Below are positions 36,001 through 43,137 of a stretch of 64,000 bases of DNA, one piece after another; within the stretch, counting starts at the first letter, position 1, and the number at the start of each line of letters is the position of its first letter. Both the position numbers and the translations under genes were made by a program. The notes beneath the pieces are model-generated. The model did not search any database and was not told the origin of the DNA. It saw only the letters and a program-made list of their open reading frames with translations. This stretch comes from Chryseobacterium suipulveris (lineage in GTDB: Bacteria; Bacteroidota; Bacteroidia; Flavobacteriales; Weeksellaceae): positions 2,770,501-2,834,500 of the forward strand of contig NZ_CP094532.1 in assembly GCF_022811685.1 (NCBI RefSeq). Direction: 5' to 3'.

Positions 36001-36565
36001 AGTGAATGTGAAAGAATTACAGTTAATTAATGCTGAAGAAGCGGCTCATTTAATTGTAAAACAGATCAAACCGAATTTCAAAACTTTGGGTGCAAAACTC
36101 GGAAAAGATATGAAAGCAGTTGCCGCAGAAATCATTTCAATGAACTCTGAGCAAATTGCAAACCTTGAAAAAGAAGGAACAATGACCATTGCCGGACACG
36201 AAATCGGGCTTGAAGATGTGGAAATTTTCACCAAAGATATTCCGGGATGGACGGTGACGAGTGAAGGAAAAATCACTGTGGCACTGGATTTGACACTGAC
36301 TGACGATTTGAAATCTGAGGGAATTGCAAGGGAATTTATCAATAGAATTCAGAACTTGAGAAAAGACAAAGATTTTGAGTTAACTGACAGAATCTCAATT
36401 CAGTTGGAAGAAAATTCACCTTTTGAGAAAGAACTTATCAACAATAGTCAATATATTTCAGCCGAAGTATTGTCGGATAAAATAGAAATCGTATCTTCCC
36501 TCTCAATTTTTGACGAAATCGAAATTGACGAAGTGAAATTTAAAGTAAATGTAACCAAAGTTTGA
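33092..36565 (+). CDS. ileS: Isoleucyl-tRNA synthetase, type 2, with GIHH signature
   Basis: The 1157-aa protein starts at ATG 33092. The class I signature near residue 56 reads PGIHHVMARA where HIGH is expected, and the KMSKS loop reads KMSKR (709-713), the form found in IleRS2/eukaryotic-like enzymes. The editing domain is in the insert between them (IVHIAPTFGADDARV; WTTTPWTLPSNTAL), and the anticodon-binding domain follows at about 790-950. It charges tRNA-Ile. IleRS2 enzymes generally resist mupirocin, and the first/third residue swap HXGH to GXHH has been linked to extreme resistance. It is apparently the only ileS in view. Confidence 0.97.
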   Translation: MKKFNEYKNLDLTAVADGVSKFWNENDTFRKSVEIREGQPEYVFYEGPPSANGMPGIHHVMARAIKDIFCRFQTQNGKKVFRKAGWDTHGLPIELGVEKELGITKEDIGTKISVEDYNKACREAVMRYTDVWNDLTEKIGYWVDLDDPYITYEPKYMETVWWLLKQLYDKGLLYKGYTIQPYSPKAGTGLSSHELNQPGTYRDVSDTTIVAQFKVKKLSEALNKKLGAGSTEACDIAEHTCGGAMHWAEFDKEKEEPIHILAWTTTPWTLPSNTALAVGRDIEYVLVKTFNQYTFEPINIVLARVLLVKNFGKKYVEGTEEDFKNYTSESKTIPYQILAEFTGEDLAGTEYEQLIPWFLPNETPEQAFRVIVGDFVTTEDGTGIVHIAPTFGADDARVAKENGVPPMLVKDENDNLVPLVDLQGKFLKGENVPEVFSGKYIKNEYYDDGIAPEKSWDVELAILLKTENKAFKVEKYVHSYPHCWRTDKPVLYYPLDSWFVKMTDKRQRLVELNETINWKPKSTGEGRFANWLENVNDWNLSRSRYWGIPLPIWRTDDFKEEKIIGSVEELISEINISITAGVMSENPFKNFEIGNMSAENYAEIDLHKNIVDQIVLVSDSGKPMKRENDLIDVWFDSGSMPYAQLHYPFENKEMIDEGHAFPADFIAEGVDQTRGWFYTLHAIATAVFDSVAYKNVVSNGLVLDKNGQKMSKRLGNAVDPFETLAKYGPDATRWYMISNANPWENLKFDVEGIDEVRRKFFGTLYNTYSFFALYANVDGFKYEEKDVENRPEIDRWILSELNLLIKEVKEFYEDYEPTKVARAINTFVNDNLSNWYVRLCRRRFWKGDYTEDKISAYQTLYTCLETVAKLSAPIAPFFMDQLFQDLNAVTGKESKVSVHLTDFPTADESKIDTDLVEKTHLAQTITSMVFSLRKKENIKVRQPLQKVMIPVLDKKTEEQILAVSELIKQEVNVKELQLINAEEAAHLIVKQIKPNFKTLGAKLGKDMKAVAAEIISMNSEQIANLEKEGTMTIAGHEIGLEDVEIFTKDIPGWTVTSEGKITVALDLTLTDDLKSEGIAREFINRIQNLRKDKDFELTDRISIQLEENSPFEKELINNSQYISAEVLSDKIEIVSSLSIFDEIEIDEVKFKVNVTKV

Positions 36566-36661
36566 CGTGGTTTGAAATTGTTTGAAAAGGTTTGAAATTG
36601 TTATTTGAACCGAAAAATCAAACAAAATCAAACATTCAAATAAAATCAAACATAAGAAGAA

Positions 36662-37042
36662 ATGGCAGAAGACAGACAAAGATACAGCGACAGTGATCTA
36701 CAGGAGTTCAAGAGGGTAATCCTCGAGAAAATCGCGAAGGCAGAAAAAGATTTGGCACTAATCAACGAAAGTTTCCTGAACGACCAGAATAACGGAACCG
36801 ACGATACTTCCCCAACTTTCAAGGCATTCGAGGAAGGAGCAGAAACATTGAGCAAGGAGCAGAACGCGATTTTGGCGGGACGACAGGAGAAATTCCTGCG
36901 TGATCTGCGCAATGCATTAATCCGCATCGAAAACAAAACCTACGGAATCTGTAGAGTTACGGGAAAACTCATCCCGAAAGAACGCTTGATGGCAGTTCCA
37001 CACGCAACTTTGAGTATTGAGGCGAAAAATATGCAGCGATAA
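36662..37042 (+). CDS. DksA/TraR-family protein with degenerate zinc finger
   Basis: A 126-aa protein with a long coiled-coil (residues 10-90, including an acidic tip region NNGTDDTSPTFK) and a C-terminal segment YGICRVTGKLIPKERLMAVP. The C4 zinc finger is reduced to a single Cys: the CxxC partners read CRVT and PHATLS. This variant is usual in Bacteroidetes. It probably binds the RNA polymerase secondary channel and modulates transcription like DksA, without zinc. A short leader of 96 bases contains repeated TTTGAAATTG and AAATCAAAC units. Confidence 0.88.
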   Translation: MAEDRQRYSDSDLQEFKRVILEKIAKAEKDLALINESFLNDQNNGTDDTSPTFKAFEEGAETLSKEQNAILAGRQEKFLRDLRNALIRIENKTYGICRVTGKLIPKERLMAVPHATLSIEAKNMQR

Positions 37043-37054
37043 TTATAGACACGA

Positions 37055-37078
37055 GATGTCAGATTTCAGACATCAGAC
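37055..37078. repeat. Short dispersed repeat GATGTCAGATTTCAGAC, copy 2
   Basis: GATGTCAGATTTCAGACATC is partly palindromic (GATGTC/GACATC) and lies 12 bases after the DksA-like stop. Related to 22219 and 38981. Confidence 0.45.
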
Positions 37079-37128
37079 TTTTTTGTAATTTGAAGTTAAA
37101 TCGCATTCGATATCTAAAATTTATTAAA

Positions 37129-37371
37129 ATGGACAATGCTTCAACATCTTTAGGTAAACTGAATCCGCTTCAACTTGAGATTCTGAAACTTTTTTCGAGA
37201 AATTTAGATGAAAAAGATTTGAAGGAAATCAAAAAATTGATTGTGAGATATCTTGCGGAAAAAGCAATACATCAAGCCGATAAAATTTGGGAAAAAAATA
37301 ATTGGACAGATAAGGACATGGAGCGAATGCTTCTGAGGGAAGAAAGAACGCCATACAATCCCAAAAATTAA
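37129..37371 (+). CDS. Putative antitoxin partner of a PIN-domain toxin
   Basis: I start at ATG 37129 rather than the TTG at 37090. The 80-aa charged, helical protein (LNPLQLEILKLFSRNLDEKDL, then AIHQADKIWEKNNWTDKDME) has the shape of the small antitoxins that precede PIN toxins in Bacteroidetes, with a C-terminal WTDKDMERML-type toxin-binding tail. It ends six bases before the PIN gene. The frame is intact although the toxin is not. Confidence 0.75.
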   Translation: MDNASTSLGKLNPLQLEILKLFSRNLDEKDLKEIKKLIVRYLAEKAIHQADKIWEKNNWTDKDMERMLLREERTPYNPKN

Positions 37372-37377
37372 CATCAG

Positions 37378-37782
37378 TTGAAAGTCGTTTTAGATACCAA
37401 TGTTTTATTGATTGCCGTTTCACGAAAATCTAGATTTCATAAAATTTTCAGTTCTTTAGTTGACGGCGAATATACAATCTGCATTACCGATGACATTCTT
37501 TTCGAGTATGAAGAAATATTGAAAAAATATTTGGATGGTGTAGTTGCTGAATCCATTATGGAGATTTTTGAAAATGCGCAAAACGTAATTTGGATCAATA
37601 AATATTTTAAATGGAATCTGATTACCGAAGATCCGGACGACAATAAATTTGTGGATTGTGCTATCGCTTGAGGAGCACAATTTTTAGTAAGTACCGATAA
37701 GCATTTCAATATTTTAAAGAAAATAAAATTTCCGAAAGTGGATGTCGTAAAAGCCGAAGATTTCTTAAAAACATTAAAGTAA
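37378..37782 (+). pseudogene. PIN-domain toxin (VapC-like) interrupted by TGA
   Basis: Starts at TTG 37378 (VVLDTNVLLIAVS). All PIN acidic positions are readable: DTNV, then TEDPDDNKFVDCAIA, and after the stop VSTDKHF. The TGA at 37669-37671 falls between AIA and GAQFLV; the frame continues unbroken to the TAA at 37780-37782, giving a 135-aa family-length protein. The simplest event is GGA to TGA at a conserved Gly. The truncated 97-aa form lacks the last acidic residue and should be inactive. PIN toxins are Mg-dependent RNases. Confidence 0.87.
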
Positions 37783-37784
37783 CA

Positions 37785-38027
37785 ATGAACACTTTAATTA
37801 TAATCCTTCTTGTTATCGTAATTTTTGGATATTTTTTCAGGAAAGAAATCAAAGAGAAGATCGCGCCCGACAAAGAAAAGAATTATACGATCGACGATAA
37901 ATTTAATTCCGAAAAACGGGAGAAGGAAAAGGAAATTGATGAAATTTTGAGCAAGATTGGGAAGAACGGACTTGACGATTTAAGCGAAAAGGATCGAAAA
38001 AGACTGGATGAATTGTCAAAGAAATAA
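37785..38027 (+). CDS. Small membrane-anchored protein, DUF6576-like
   Basis: An 80-aa protein with one N-terminal membrane helix (LIIILLVIVIFGYFF) and a charged tail whose end, EIDEILSKIGKNGLDDLSEKDRKRLDELS, matches the short helical segment found at the C-terminus of Bacteroidetes rhomboid proteins (DUF6576). It begins two bases after the PIN gene. Function unknown. Confidence 0.7.
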   Translation: MNTLIIILLVIVIFGYFFRKEIKEKIAPDKEKNYTIDDKFNSEKREKEKEIDEILSKIGKNGLDDLSEKDRKRLDELSKK

Positions 38028-38093
38028 GAAAATAAACAGTTTTTCGCTAAATGCCACATAGAAAGAAACCGCATAAGTTATACACAATAGAAT

Positions 38094-38252
38094 ATGGAAT
38101 CACTTATCGTTCACCCCAAAAACCAAATGGAACTCAACGCCCTGAAAAGTATGTTAAAGGAAATGGGCATCAAGTTTGAAAAATTTCATACCCGAAATAC
38201 CAAAACAGACAGCAAGCCATTTGTAAAAAAAGAGACGAAACCTAAAAAATAA
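38094..38252 (+). CDS. Small DUF2683-like protein, possible orphan antitoxin
   Basis: A 52-aa ORF: MESLIVHPKNQMELNALKSM then LKEMGIKFEKFH and a Lys-rich tail. The opening (strand, then helix ALKSMLKEMGIKFE) is the pattern of DUF2683 proteins, which precede RelE-type toxins in Bacteroidetes. No toxin gene follows: the next gene is lspA. It could be an orphan antitoxin or a remnant. Confidence 0.6.
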   Translation: MESLIVHPKNQMELNALKSMLKEMGIKFEKFHTRNTKTDSKPFVKKETKPKK

Positions 38253-38297
38253 AAACAGACACGAGACGGAAAGACAAGAGAAACGAGACTTCAATAG

Positions 38298-38330
38298 TCT
38301 CCAATCTCCAATCTCCAAATCTCCAATCTC
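38298..38330. repeat. Short tandem repeat of TCTCCAA units
   Basis: About four and a half units of CTCCAATCT/CTCCAAATCT immediately before the lspA ATG (38334), so they lie in the translation initiation region. Slippage here could alter lspA leader spacing. Confidence 0.6.
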
Positions 38331-38333
38331 ATT

Positions 38334-38975
38334 ATGAAGAAAATCGCATTTGTAACATTCATCATTTTATTAATAGACCAAGTTTCAAAATTCTACATCA
38401 AAACCAACTTTCAGTTAGGCGAAAGCGTGGATGTTTTCCCAGGTTTCAAGCTGACTTTCGTCGAGAATCCGGGAATGGCGTATGGTTTTCATTTCGGGGG
38501 CTTGATCGGGAAGTATTTTCTGGTTATCGTGCGGATCTTTCTCATCGGAGGAATGGTCTATCTCTTTAGAAAATGGCTCAAAGAAGGCATTCACGGCAAT
38601 TACCTGCTGATTCCGATGGCGATGATTTTTGCAGGTGCAATCGGAAACCTCATCGACGGAATGTTTTACGGACTGATTTTCGACAGTGGAACCGTTTACG
38701 ACGAAAGTATCGGCAGATGGATCGATTACGGCGGTGTTTCCAAAGTGGTTCCTTTTGGCGAAGGATACTCGCATTTTATGAAGGGCTGCGTTGTCGATAT
38801 GCTGCATTTCCCACTTGTTGACTGGAATGTTCCGGAGAACTTTCCCCTTATCGGCGGAAAACATATTGAGTTCTTCAAATATATTTTTAATGTGGCAGAT
38901 TCGGCGATCACAGTTGGTGCCGCTTTGCTTTTGATTTTCAGAAAGAAAGCGTTTCCGAATGGGTTTGATTTCTAG
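38334..38975 (+). CDS. lspA: Lipoprotein signal peptidase (signal peptidase II)
   Basis: A 213-aa, four-helix membrane protease. ENPGMAYGF and GNLIDGMFYG (first catalytic Asp) and FNVADSAITVG (second Asp) are the LspA signatures. The insertion between them (residues ~120-175) is typical of Bacteroidetes LspA. It removes signal peptides from prolipoproteins such as those encoded at 15934, 19065, 45290 and 53237. The start follows a TCTCCAA repeat run. Confidence 0.95.
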   Translation: MKKIAFVTFIILLIDQVSKFYIKTNFQLGESVDVFPGFKLTFVENPGMAYGFHFGGLIGKYFLVIVRIFLIGGMVYLFRKWLKEGIHGNYLLIPMAMIFAGAIGNLIDGMFYGLIFDSGTVYDESIGRWIDYGGVSKVVPFGEGYSHFMKGCVVDMLHFPLVDWNVPENFPLIGGKHIEFFKYIFNVADSAITVGAALLLIFRKKAFPNGFDF

Positions 38976-38980
38976 AATAG

Positions 38981-39011
38981 ATGTCAGATTTCAGACACCA
39001 GATTTCAGACT
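38981..39011. repeat. Short dispersed repeat GATGTCAGATTTCAGAC, copy 3
   Basis: GATGTCAGATTTCAGACACC followed by AGATTTCAGAC, just after the lspA stop and directly before the original start codon of the ElyC-like gene (39013). Same core as at 22219 and 37055. Confidence 0.45.
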
Positions 39012-39012
39012 G

Positions 39013-39816
39013 ATGAATATTCTAAGAGCCTGTTTAAATTTTATTCAAAAAAAAATTATATCGGAAATTTTCTTTACCCCGTCCCTAAAGGGAGGAAAAT
39101 TTCCTTCCAAATAAACCTGAATTTGCTCCTTTTAGGGTTGGGGAAAACAAATTCAGGTTTATTTGGTAAAATTTAAACAGGCTCTAAGAAAAATATTTCT
39201 GTTATTCCTGATACTTTCTGTATTGGGAATTGTTTTTGTAACAGGTGCGAATTATCTTGTTGAAAATAGTACAGCGGATTATGTAACTGCGGATATTTCC
39301 AAACTGCCCAACGAAAAAGTCGGTTTGGTTTTGGGAACAAGTGAAAAAACCGATAGAGGTTACACCAATTATTATTTCAAATACCGTATCGACGCCGCAG
39401 AACAGCTTTACAAATCAGGAAAAGTGAAGTACCTGATTGTAAGTGGTTACAACTCCGTACATCATTACAACGAACCCGAAGACATGATGAATGCACTGAT
39501 TGCAAGAGGAATTCCGAAAGATCATATTTTTCAGTATTTCGCAGGTTTCCGGACTCTGGATTCGGTGATTCGGGCAGAGAAAATCTTTGGTCAGAAATCG
39601 TTCATCATTATTTCTCAAAAATTTCATAATCAAAGAGCAGTTTATCTTGCCAGAAAAAATAATATTGACGCATACGGTTTCAACGCGAAAGATGTCAACA
39701 ACAATTCGAGACTAAAAATCAAAATCCGTGAATATTTTGCAAGAGCGAAGGTTTTCGTGGATTTTGCTCTGGGTATAAAACCCAAGTTTGGTGGTGAGAA
39801 AGTAATGATTCCTTAA
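39013..39816 (+). pseudogene. ElyC/SanA/YdcF-family membrane protein, 5' end split by a MITE
   Basis: The downstream frame encodes one membrane helix (IFLLFLILSVLGIVFVTGANYL) and a DUF218/YdcF domain (VGLVLGTSEKTDRGYTNYYF, YLIVSGYN, SQKFHNQRAVYLAR); relatives act in envelope barrier function. Deleting the MITE plus one TAA joins ATG AAT ATT C with TA AGA AAA ATA, giving MNILRKIFLLF. With the MITE, translation from 39013 ends at a TAA inside the element after 34 codons. The only in-frame start left is TTG 39163, inside the MITE terminal repeat, which would give MVKFKQALRKIFLL and a full-length protein. It may be partly functional through that start. Confidence 0.85.
39026..39184 (-). mobile_element. 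159-bp MITE, copy 2, inverted relative to copy 1
   Basis: Same 18-base terminal repeats, 159-bp length and internal hairpins as at 32830-32988 but in the opposite orientation. TAA direct repeats are at 39023-39025 and 39185-39187. Element plus one duplication is 162 bp, a multiple of three. It lies in codon 4 of the ElyC-like gene. Confidence 0.92.
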
Positions 39817-39859
39817 AAAAACTAAACTTCAGCAAATTGTCTGAAGTTTTTCTTTTCGC

Positions 39860-39867
39860 TATTTTTG
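39860..39867 (+). promoter_or_regulatory. -7 box of trpS
   Basis: TATTTTTG, an exact TAnnTTTG match, 37 bases before the trpS ATG. Confidence 0.55.
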
Positions 39868-39904
39868 CAAATCTAAACCTCAATCTTTACTTCATCCTCA
39901 AAGT

Positions 39905-40873
39905 ATGTCACGAATCCTCACAGGAATACAGGCAACGGGAACGCCGCATTTGGGAAACCTTTTGGGAGCGATTATTCCCGCTATCGAACTTTCTAAAAAA
40001 TCTGAAAACGAATCGTTTCTTTTCATCGCCAATATGCATTCTTTAACACAAATTAAAAATGCTGAAGAACTGAAACTGAACACCTATCAGATTGCCGCGG
40101 CTTGGCTCGCAATGGGATTGGACACCGAGAAAACCTATTTTTACAGACAGAGCGATATTCCTGAAGTTTGTGAATTGTCGTGGTATTTGTCTTGTTTTTT
40201 TCCGTATTCGAGGTTGCAGTTGGCGCACTCTTTTAAAGATAAAGCCGACCGCTTGGAAGATGTGAATGCCGGGCTTTTTACCTATCCGGTTTTGATGGCG
40301 GCAGATATTTTACTTTACGATGCAGAAGTTGTTCCTGTAGGAAAAGACCAATTACAGCACTTGGAAATGGCGCGAGATATGGGTGCGAGATTTAATAATC
40401 AAATGGGTGAAGTTTTTGTTTTGCCGGGAGCGGAATTACAGAAAGACACGATGTATGTTCCCGGAACTGACGGACAGAAAATGTCGAAATCCAGAGGAAA
40501 TATCATCAATATCTTCTTGCCCGAAAAGCAATTGAAAAAACAGATTATGGGAATCGAAACCGATTCGAAAACGCTGGAAGAGCCAAAAGATCCGTCAACA
40601 GACAAGGTTTTTGCAATCTACGAACTCATGGCCACTCCTGAACAGACTGAAATCTTGAGACAAAAATATCTCGCAGGAAATTTCGGTTACGGACACGCGA
40701 AAACAGAATTGTTGAATTTAATTTTAGAAAAATTCAAAACCGAAAGAGAAAAATTCGACTACTACATGAACAACTTGCCAGAACTGGATGCCAAACTTTT
40801 TGAGGGCGCAGAAAAAACCAGAAAAGTTGCGGTTGCAACTTTGAAAAGAGTAAGGGAAAGTTTGGGAATGTAA
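39905..40873 (+). CDS. trpS: Tryptophanyl-tRNA synthetase
   Basis: A 322-aa class Ic synthetase. The HIGH motif is TGTPHLGN (residues 11-18) and KMSKS is KMSKSRGN. YPVLMAADILLYDAEVVPVGKDQ is the conserved central region that contacts Trp and the dimer partner. Length and order match bacterial TrpRS. It attaches Trp to tRNA-Trp. It is a single-gene transcript, with its own -7 box and a terminator hairpin after it. Confidence 0.97.
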   Translation: MSRILTGIQATGTPHLGNLLGAIIPAIELSKKSENESFLFIANMHSLTQIKNAEELKLNTYQIAAAWLAMGLDTEKTYFYRQSDIPEVCELSWYLSCFFPYSRLQLAHSFKDKADRLEDVNAGLFTYPVLMAADILLYDAEVVPVGKDQLQHLEMARDMGARFNNQMGEVFVLPGAELQKDTMYVPGTDGQKMSKSRGNIINIFLPEKQLKKQIMGIETDSKTLEEPKDPSTDKVFAIYELMATPEQTEILRQKYLAGNFGYGHAKTELLNLILEKFKTEREKFDYYMNNLPELDAKLFEGAEKTRKVAVATLKRVRESLGM

Positions 40874-40891
40874 CCCAAGTTTATCACAAGT

Positions 40892-40924
40892 AAAAAAGCA
40901 TCCTTTCGTGGATGCTTTTTAGTT
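40892..40924. terminator. Bidirectional terminator between trpS and the PUR gene
   Basis: Stem AAAAAGCATCC / GGATGCTTTTT with loop TTTCGT. T-runs on both strands let it end both convergent transcripts. Confidence 0.85.
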
Positions 40925-41263
40925 TTATTCAATTTCTTCGTCCGATTCAATCGTGAACGAGCGGGACTTAAAGTCTTTGTCGTGTTTCTCAGAGATTACG
41001 TCCTCCCCTTTCTGACTGATGATGAAATCCGTAGATTCCTTAAACATCTCTTCGAAACTCTTGAAATCTTCCTTGTAGAGATAGATTTTGTGTTTCTCGA
41101 AAGTCGCCTCACCATTCTCGCCGAAGTTCTTTTTGCTTTCGGTAATCGTCAGATAGTAATCCCCCGCTTTCGTCTCGCGCACATCAAAGAAATATGTTCT
41201 TCTTCCTGCCTTCAACACCTTTGTGAAAATTTCGTTTTCGTGGCGTTCCTTGTAATCACTCAT
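40925..41263 (-). CDS. PUR-family (DUF3276) nucleic-acid-binding protein
   Basis: A 112-aa single PUR-like domain: IFTKVLKAGRRTYFFDVRET, DYYLTITESKK and KIYLYKEDFKSFEEMF. Bacterial PUR-alpha-like proteins of this sort bind single-stranded DNA/RNA and are universal in Bacteroidetes. The acidic C-terminal tail (TIESDEEIE) is usual. A -7 box lies 31 bases upstream. Its biological role is not established. Confidence 0.88.
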   Translation of the reverse strand: MSDYKERHENEIFTKVLKAGRRTYFFDVRETKAGDYYLTITESKKNFGENGEATFEKHKIYLYKEDFKSFEEMFKESTDFIISQKGEDVISEKHDKDFKSRSFTIESDEEIE

Positions 41264-41293
41264 TTGTAGCTAAATTTTGAAATCTTATAAAAA

Positions 41294-41301
41294 CAAATAT
41301 A
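41294..41301 (-). promoter_or_regulatory. -7 box of the PUR gene
   Basis: Minus-strand TATATTTG, an exact TAnnTTTG match, 31 bases before the ATG. Confidence 0.5.
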
Positions 41302-41378
41302 AAAGATTTCTTTTAATTGCAAAATTATTTTTTAACTTTTTGTTAAGAAAATTGAATTATCGATAACGATTCTACATT

Positions 41379-43040
41379 TTAGGCAGATTCAATATTTTCT
41401 ATCGGGGTGAGATTCAATATTTTATCTGCACGTTTTGCGCTTGATTCGCGGTGAGTGATGATGATGGAAGTGCAGCTCTGGATCTCGTTTTCGATGTTTT
41501 GCAGGATGTTTTCTTCAGTTTCGGTATCTAAAGCGGAAAGCGAATCGTCAAAAATCAGGATTTTTGGTTGCTTGATCAAAGCTCTTGCAATAGCGATTCG
41601 CTGTTTCTGACCTCCGGAAAGCATCACTCCACGTTCGCCGACCATCGTTTTGTACTGGTCTTTGAACTCCACGATATTCTTGTGTACATCGGCTTTTTTC
41701 GCATATTCCTCCACGAGTTCTATACTTGGTTGATCGATCGCGAAACCGATATTATTTTCAATCGTGTCAGAAAAAAGGAAACTTTCCTGCGGAATATAAC
41801 CAATGTAGTTTCGGTAGTTATCGAGATTGTGCTCTTTCAGATTTTTACCGTCGATGAAGATTTCGCCTTCAGTTGGATCAATTAATCGAGCGAGCAAAAG
41901 TGCAATGGTAGATTTCCCGCTTCCCGTTTTTCCCATTATCGCCAAAGATTTACCGGCTTCAATTTTAAAGCTGAGATTTTCCAGCGCCCTGATTCCCGTA
42001 TTCGGGTAAGTATAGGAAACATTTCGGAATTCGATATCGCCCTTAATCGGATAAATTTCGTGGTTGTGGTTAATGATTTCGGTCTTCATATCGAGAAACT
42101 CGTTGATTCTCGCCATCGAAGCTTCCGCTCTCTGATTCACGGAGGTTACCCAACCCACCATCGAAAACGGCCAAATCAGAATATTGATGTAGAGGAAGAA
42201 ATCTGCGATTTTACCAACAGAAAGCTCGTTCGACATATATTTTTGTCCACCGATCAAAAGGATGACGACATTCAACAATCCGATCACAAACAAAATGATG
42301 GTGAAAAAATACGCCTCAGTTTTCGCCAAATCGAGGGCTTTATCCTGATAATCCTTCACCTTGATCCCGTAATTTTTCTCGATATACTTTTCTTTTGCAA
42401 AGAACTTAATGACGCGGATTCCCGAAAAACTGTCCTGCACGAAGGTCGAAATCGCCGACTGGCTTTTCTGCATAATCTTCGATTTCCTGTTGATGATGGA
42501 GCTTACTTTGTAGATCACAAACGAAAGCAGCGGCAGCGGAAGCAGCGACCAAAGCGTCATCGAAACATTGGTGTTGAGCATATAGATACTCGTGATAATG
42601 AGCAATACCAGGAGATTCACCACATACATCACACCTGGACCGAGGTACATTCTCACTGCAACCACGTCCTCGCTGAGTCGGTTCATCAAATCCCCGATCG
42701 TCGTTTTCTTGAAGTCGGTGAGCGAAAGTTCCTGGTAATGGTTGTAGATTTTGTTTTTCAGTTGGTACTCAATTCTTCTGGAAGCAACGATAATGGTTTG
42801 CCGCATCATAAAGGTGAAAAATCCCGTAAGTAACGATGACCCCACGATAATTCCCACATACATCAGGACTTCCTTGTTGAATCCGAGTTTTTCGGTCTGC
42901 GAAATCGCATCCACCGATTTCCCAACAAACTGAACTTTGTAAATATTAAAGAAATTACTCGCAACAATGAACAGGAATCCCCAAAACAGCAGGATGCGGT
43001 GTTTCCAGAAAGAAGGATTGAGGGTTTTAAGGGCGTTCAT
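41379..43040 (-). CDS. ABC exporter, fused permease and ATPase (MsbA/LmrA type)
   Basis: The N-terminal 300 residues contain six membrane helices of an ABC type I exporter. The ATPase domain has Walker A MGKTGSGKST, signature MLSGGQKQR, Walker B KILIFDDSLSALD and H-loop IITHRES. It functions as a homo- or heterodimer exporting lipids or drugs. Walker B is followed by Ser (DDS) rather than the usual catalytic Glu, which is typical of a non-catalytic half of heterodimeric exporters, so a partner elsewhere is likely. Confidence 0.9.
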   Translation of the reverse strand: MNALKTLNPSFWKHRILLFWGFLFIVASNFFNIYKVQFVGKSVDAISQTEKLGFNKEVLMYVGIIVGSSLLTGFFTFMMRQTIIVASRRIEYQLKNKIYNHYQELSLTDFKKTTIGDLMNRLSEDVVAVRMYLGPGVMYVVNLLVLLIITSIYMLNTNVSMTLWSLLPLPLLSFVIYKVSSIINRKSKIMQKSQSAISTFVQDSFSGIRVIKFFAKEKYIEKNYGIKVKDYQDKALDLAKTEAYFFTIILFVIGLLNVVILLIGGQKYMSNELSVGKIADFFLYINILIWPFSMVGWVTSVNQRAEASMARINEFLDMKTEIINHNHEIYPIKGDIEFRNVSYTYPNTGIRALENLSFKIEAGKSLAIMGKTGSGKSTIALLLARLIDPTEGEIFIDGKNLKEHNLDNYRNYIGYIPQESFLFSDTIENNIGFAIDQPSIELVEEYAKKADVHKNIVEFKDQYKTMVGERGVMLSGGQKQRIAIARALIKQPKILIFDDSLSALDTETEENILQNIENEIQSCTSIIITHRESSAKRADKILNLTPIENIESA

Positions 43041-43053
43041 AACTTTTTCACTG

Positions 43054-43061
43054 CAAAAATA
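43054..43061 (-). promoter_or_regulatory. -7 box of the ABC exporter gene
   Basis: Minus-strand TATTTTTG, an exact match, 14 bases before the ATG at 43040, so the leader is very short. Confidence 0.5.
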
Positions 43062-43119
43062 AGAAAATGAAAATGGTTTGATCGGATTTGTTTGTTTGAA
43101 TTCTTTTCAAAAACATCTC

Positions 43120-43131
43120 TAATACGTATTA
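43120..43131. promoter_or_regulatory. Palindromic operator candidate of the DUF6364-PIN operon
   Basis: TAATACGTATTA is a perfect 12-base palindrome, seven bases before the -7 box. It sits where a dimeric antitoxin would bind to repress its own operon. Confidence 0.5.
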
Positions 43132-43137
43132 AATTAT

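Noticed and set aside
37669-37671. TGA as selenocysteine or programmed read-through in the PIN gene
   Set aside because: No SECIS-like hairpin was evident after it and PIN proteins have no known selenocysteine; a nonsense mutation is simpler.
32830-39184. Composite transposon bounded by the two MITE copies
   Set aside because: The enclosed genes are core housekeeping genes, each copy has its own TAA duplication, and no transposase is present, so the insertions are independent.
42060-42833. Open frame of 257 codons on the plus strand inside the ABC exporter gene
   Set aside because: It is antisense to a clear exporter with all ATPase motifs, has His/Asp/Arg-rich composition typical of shadow frames and no recognisable domain.
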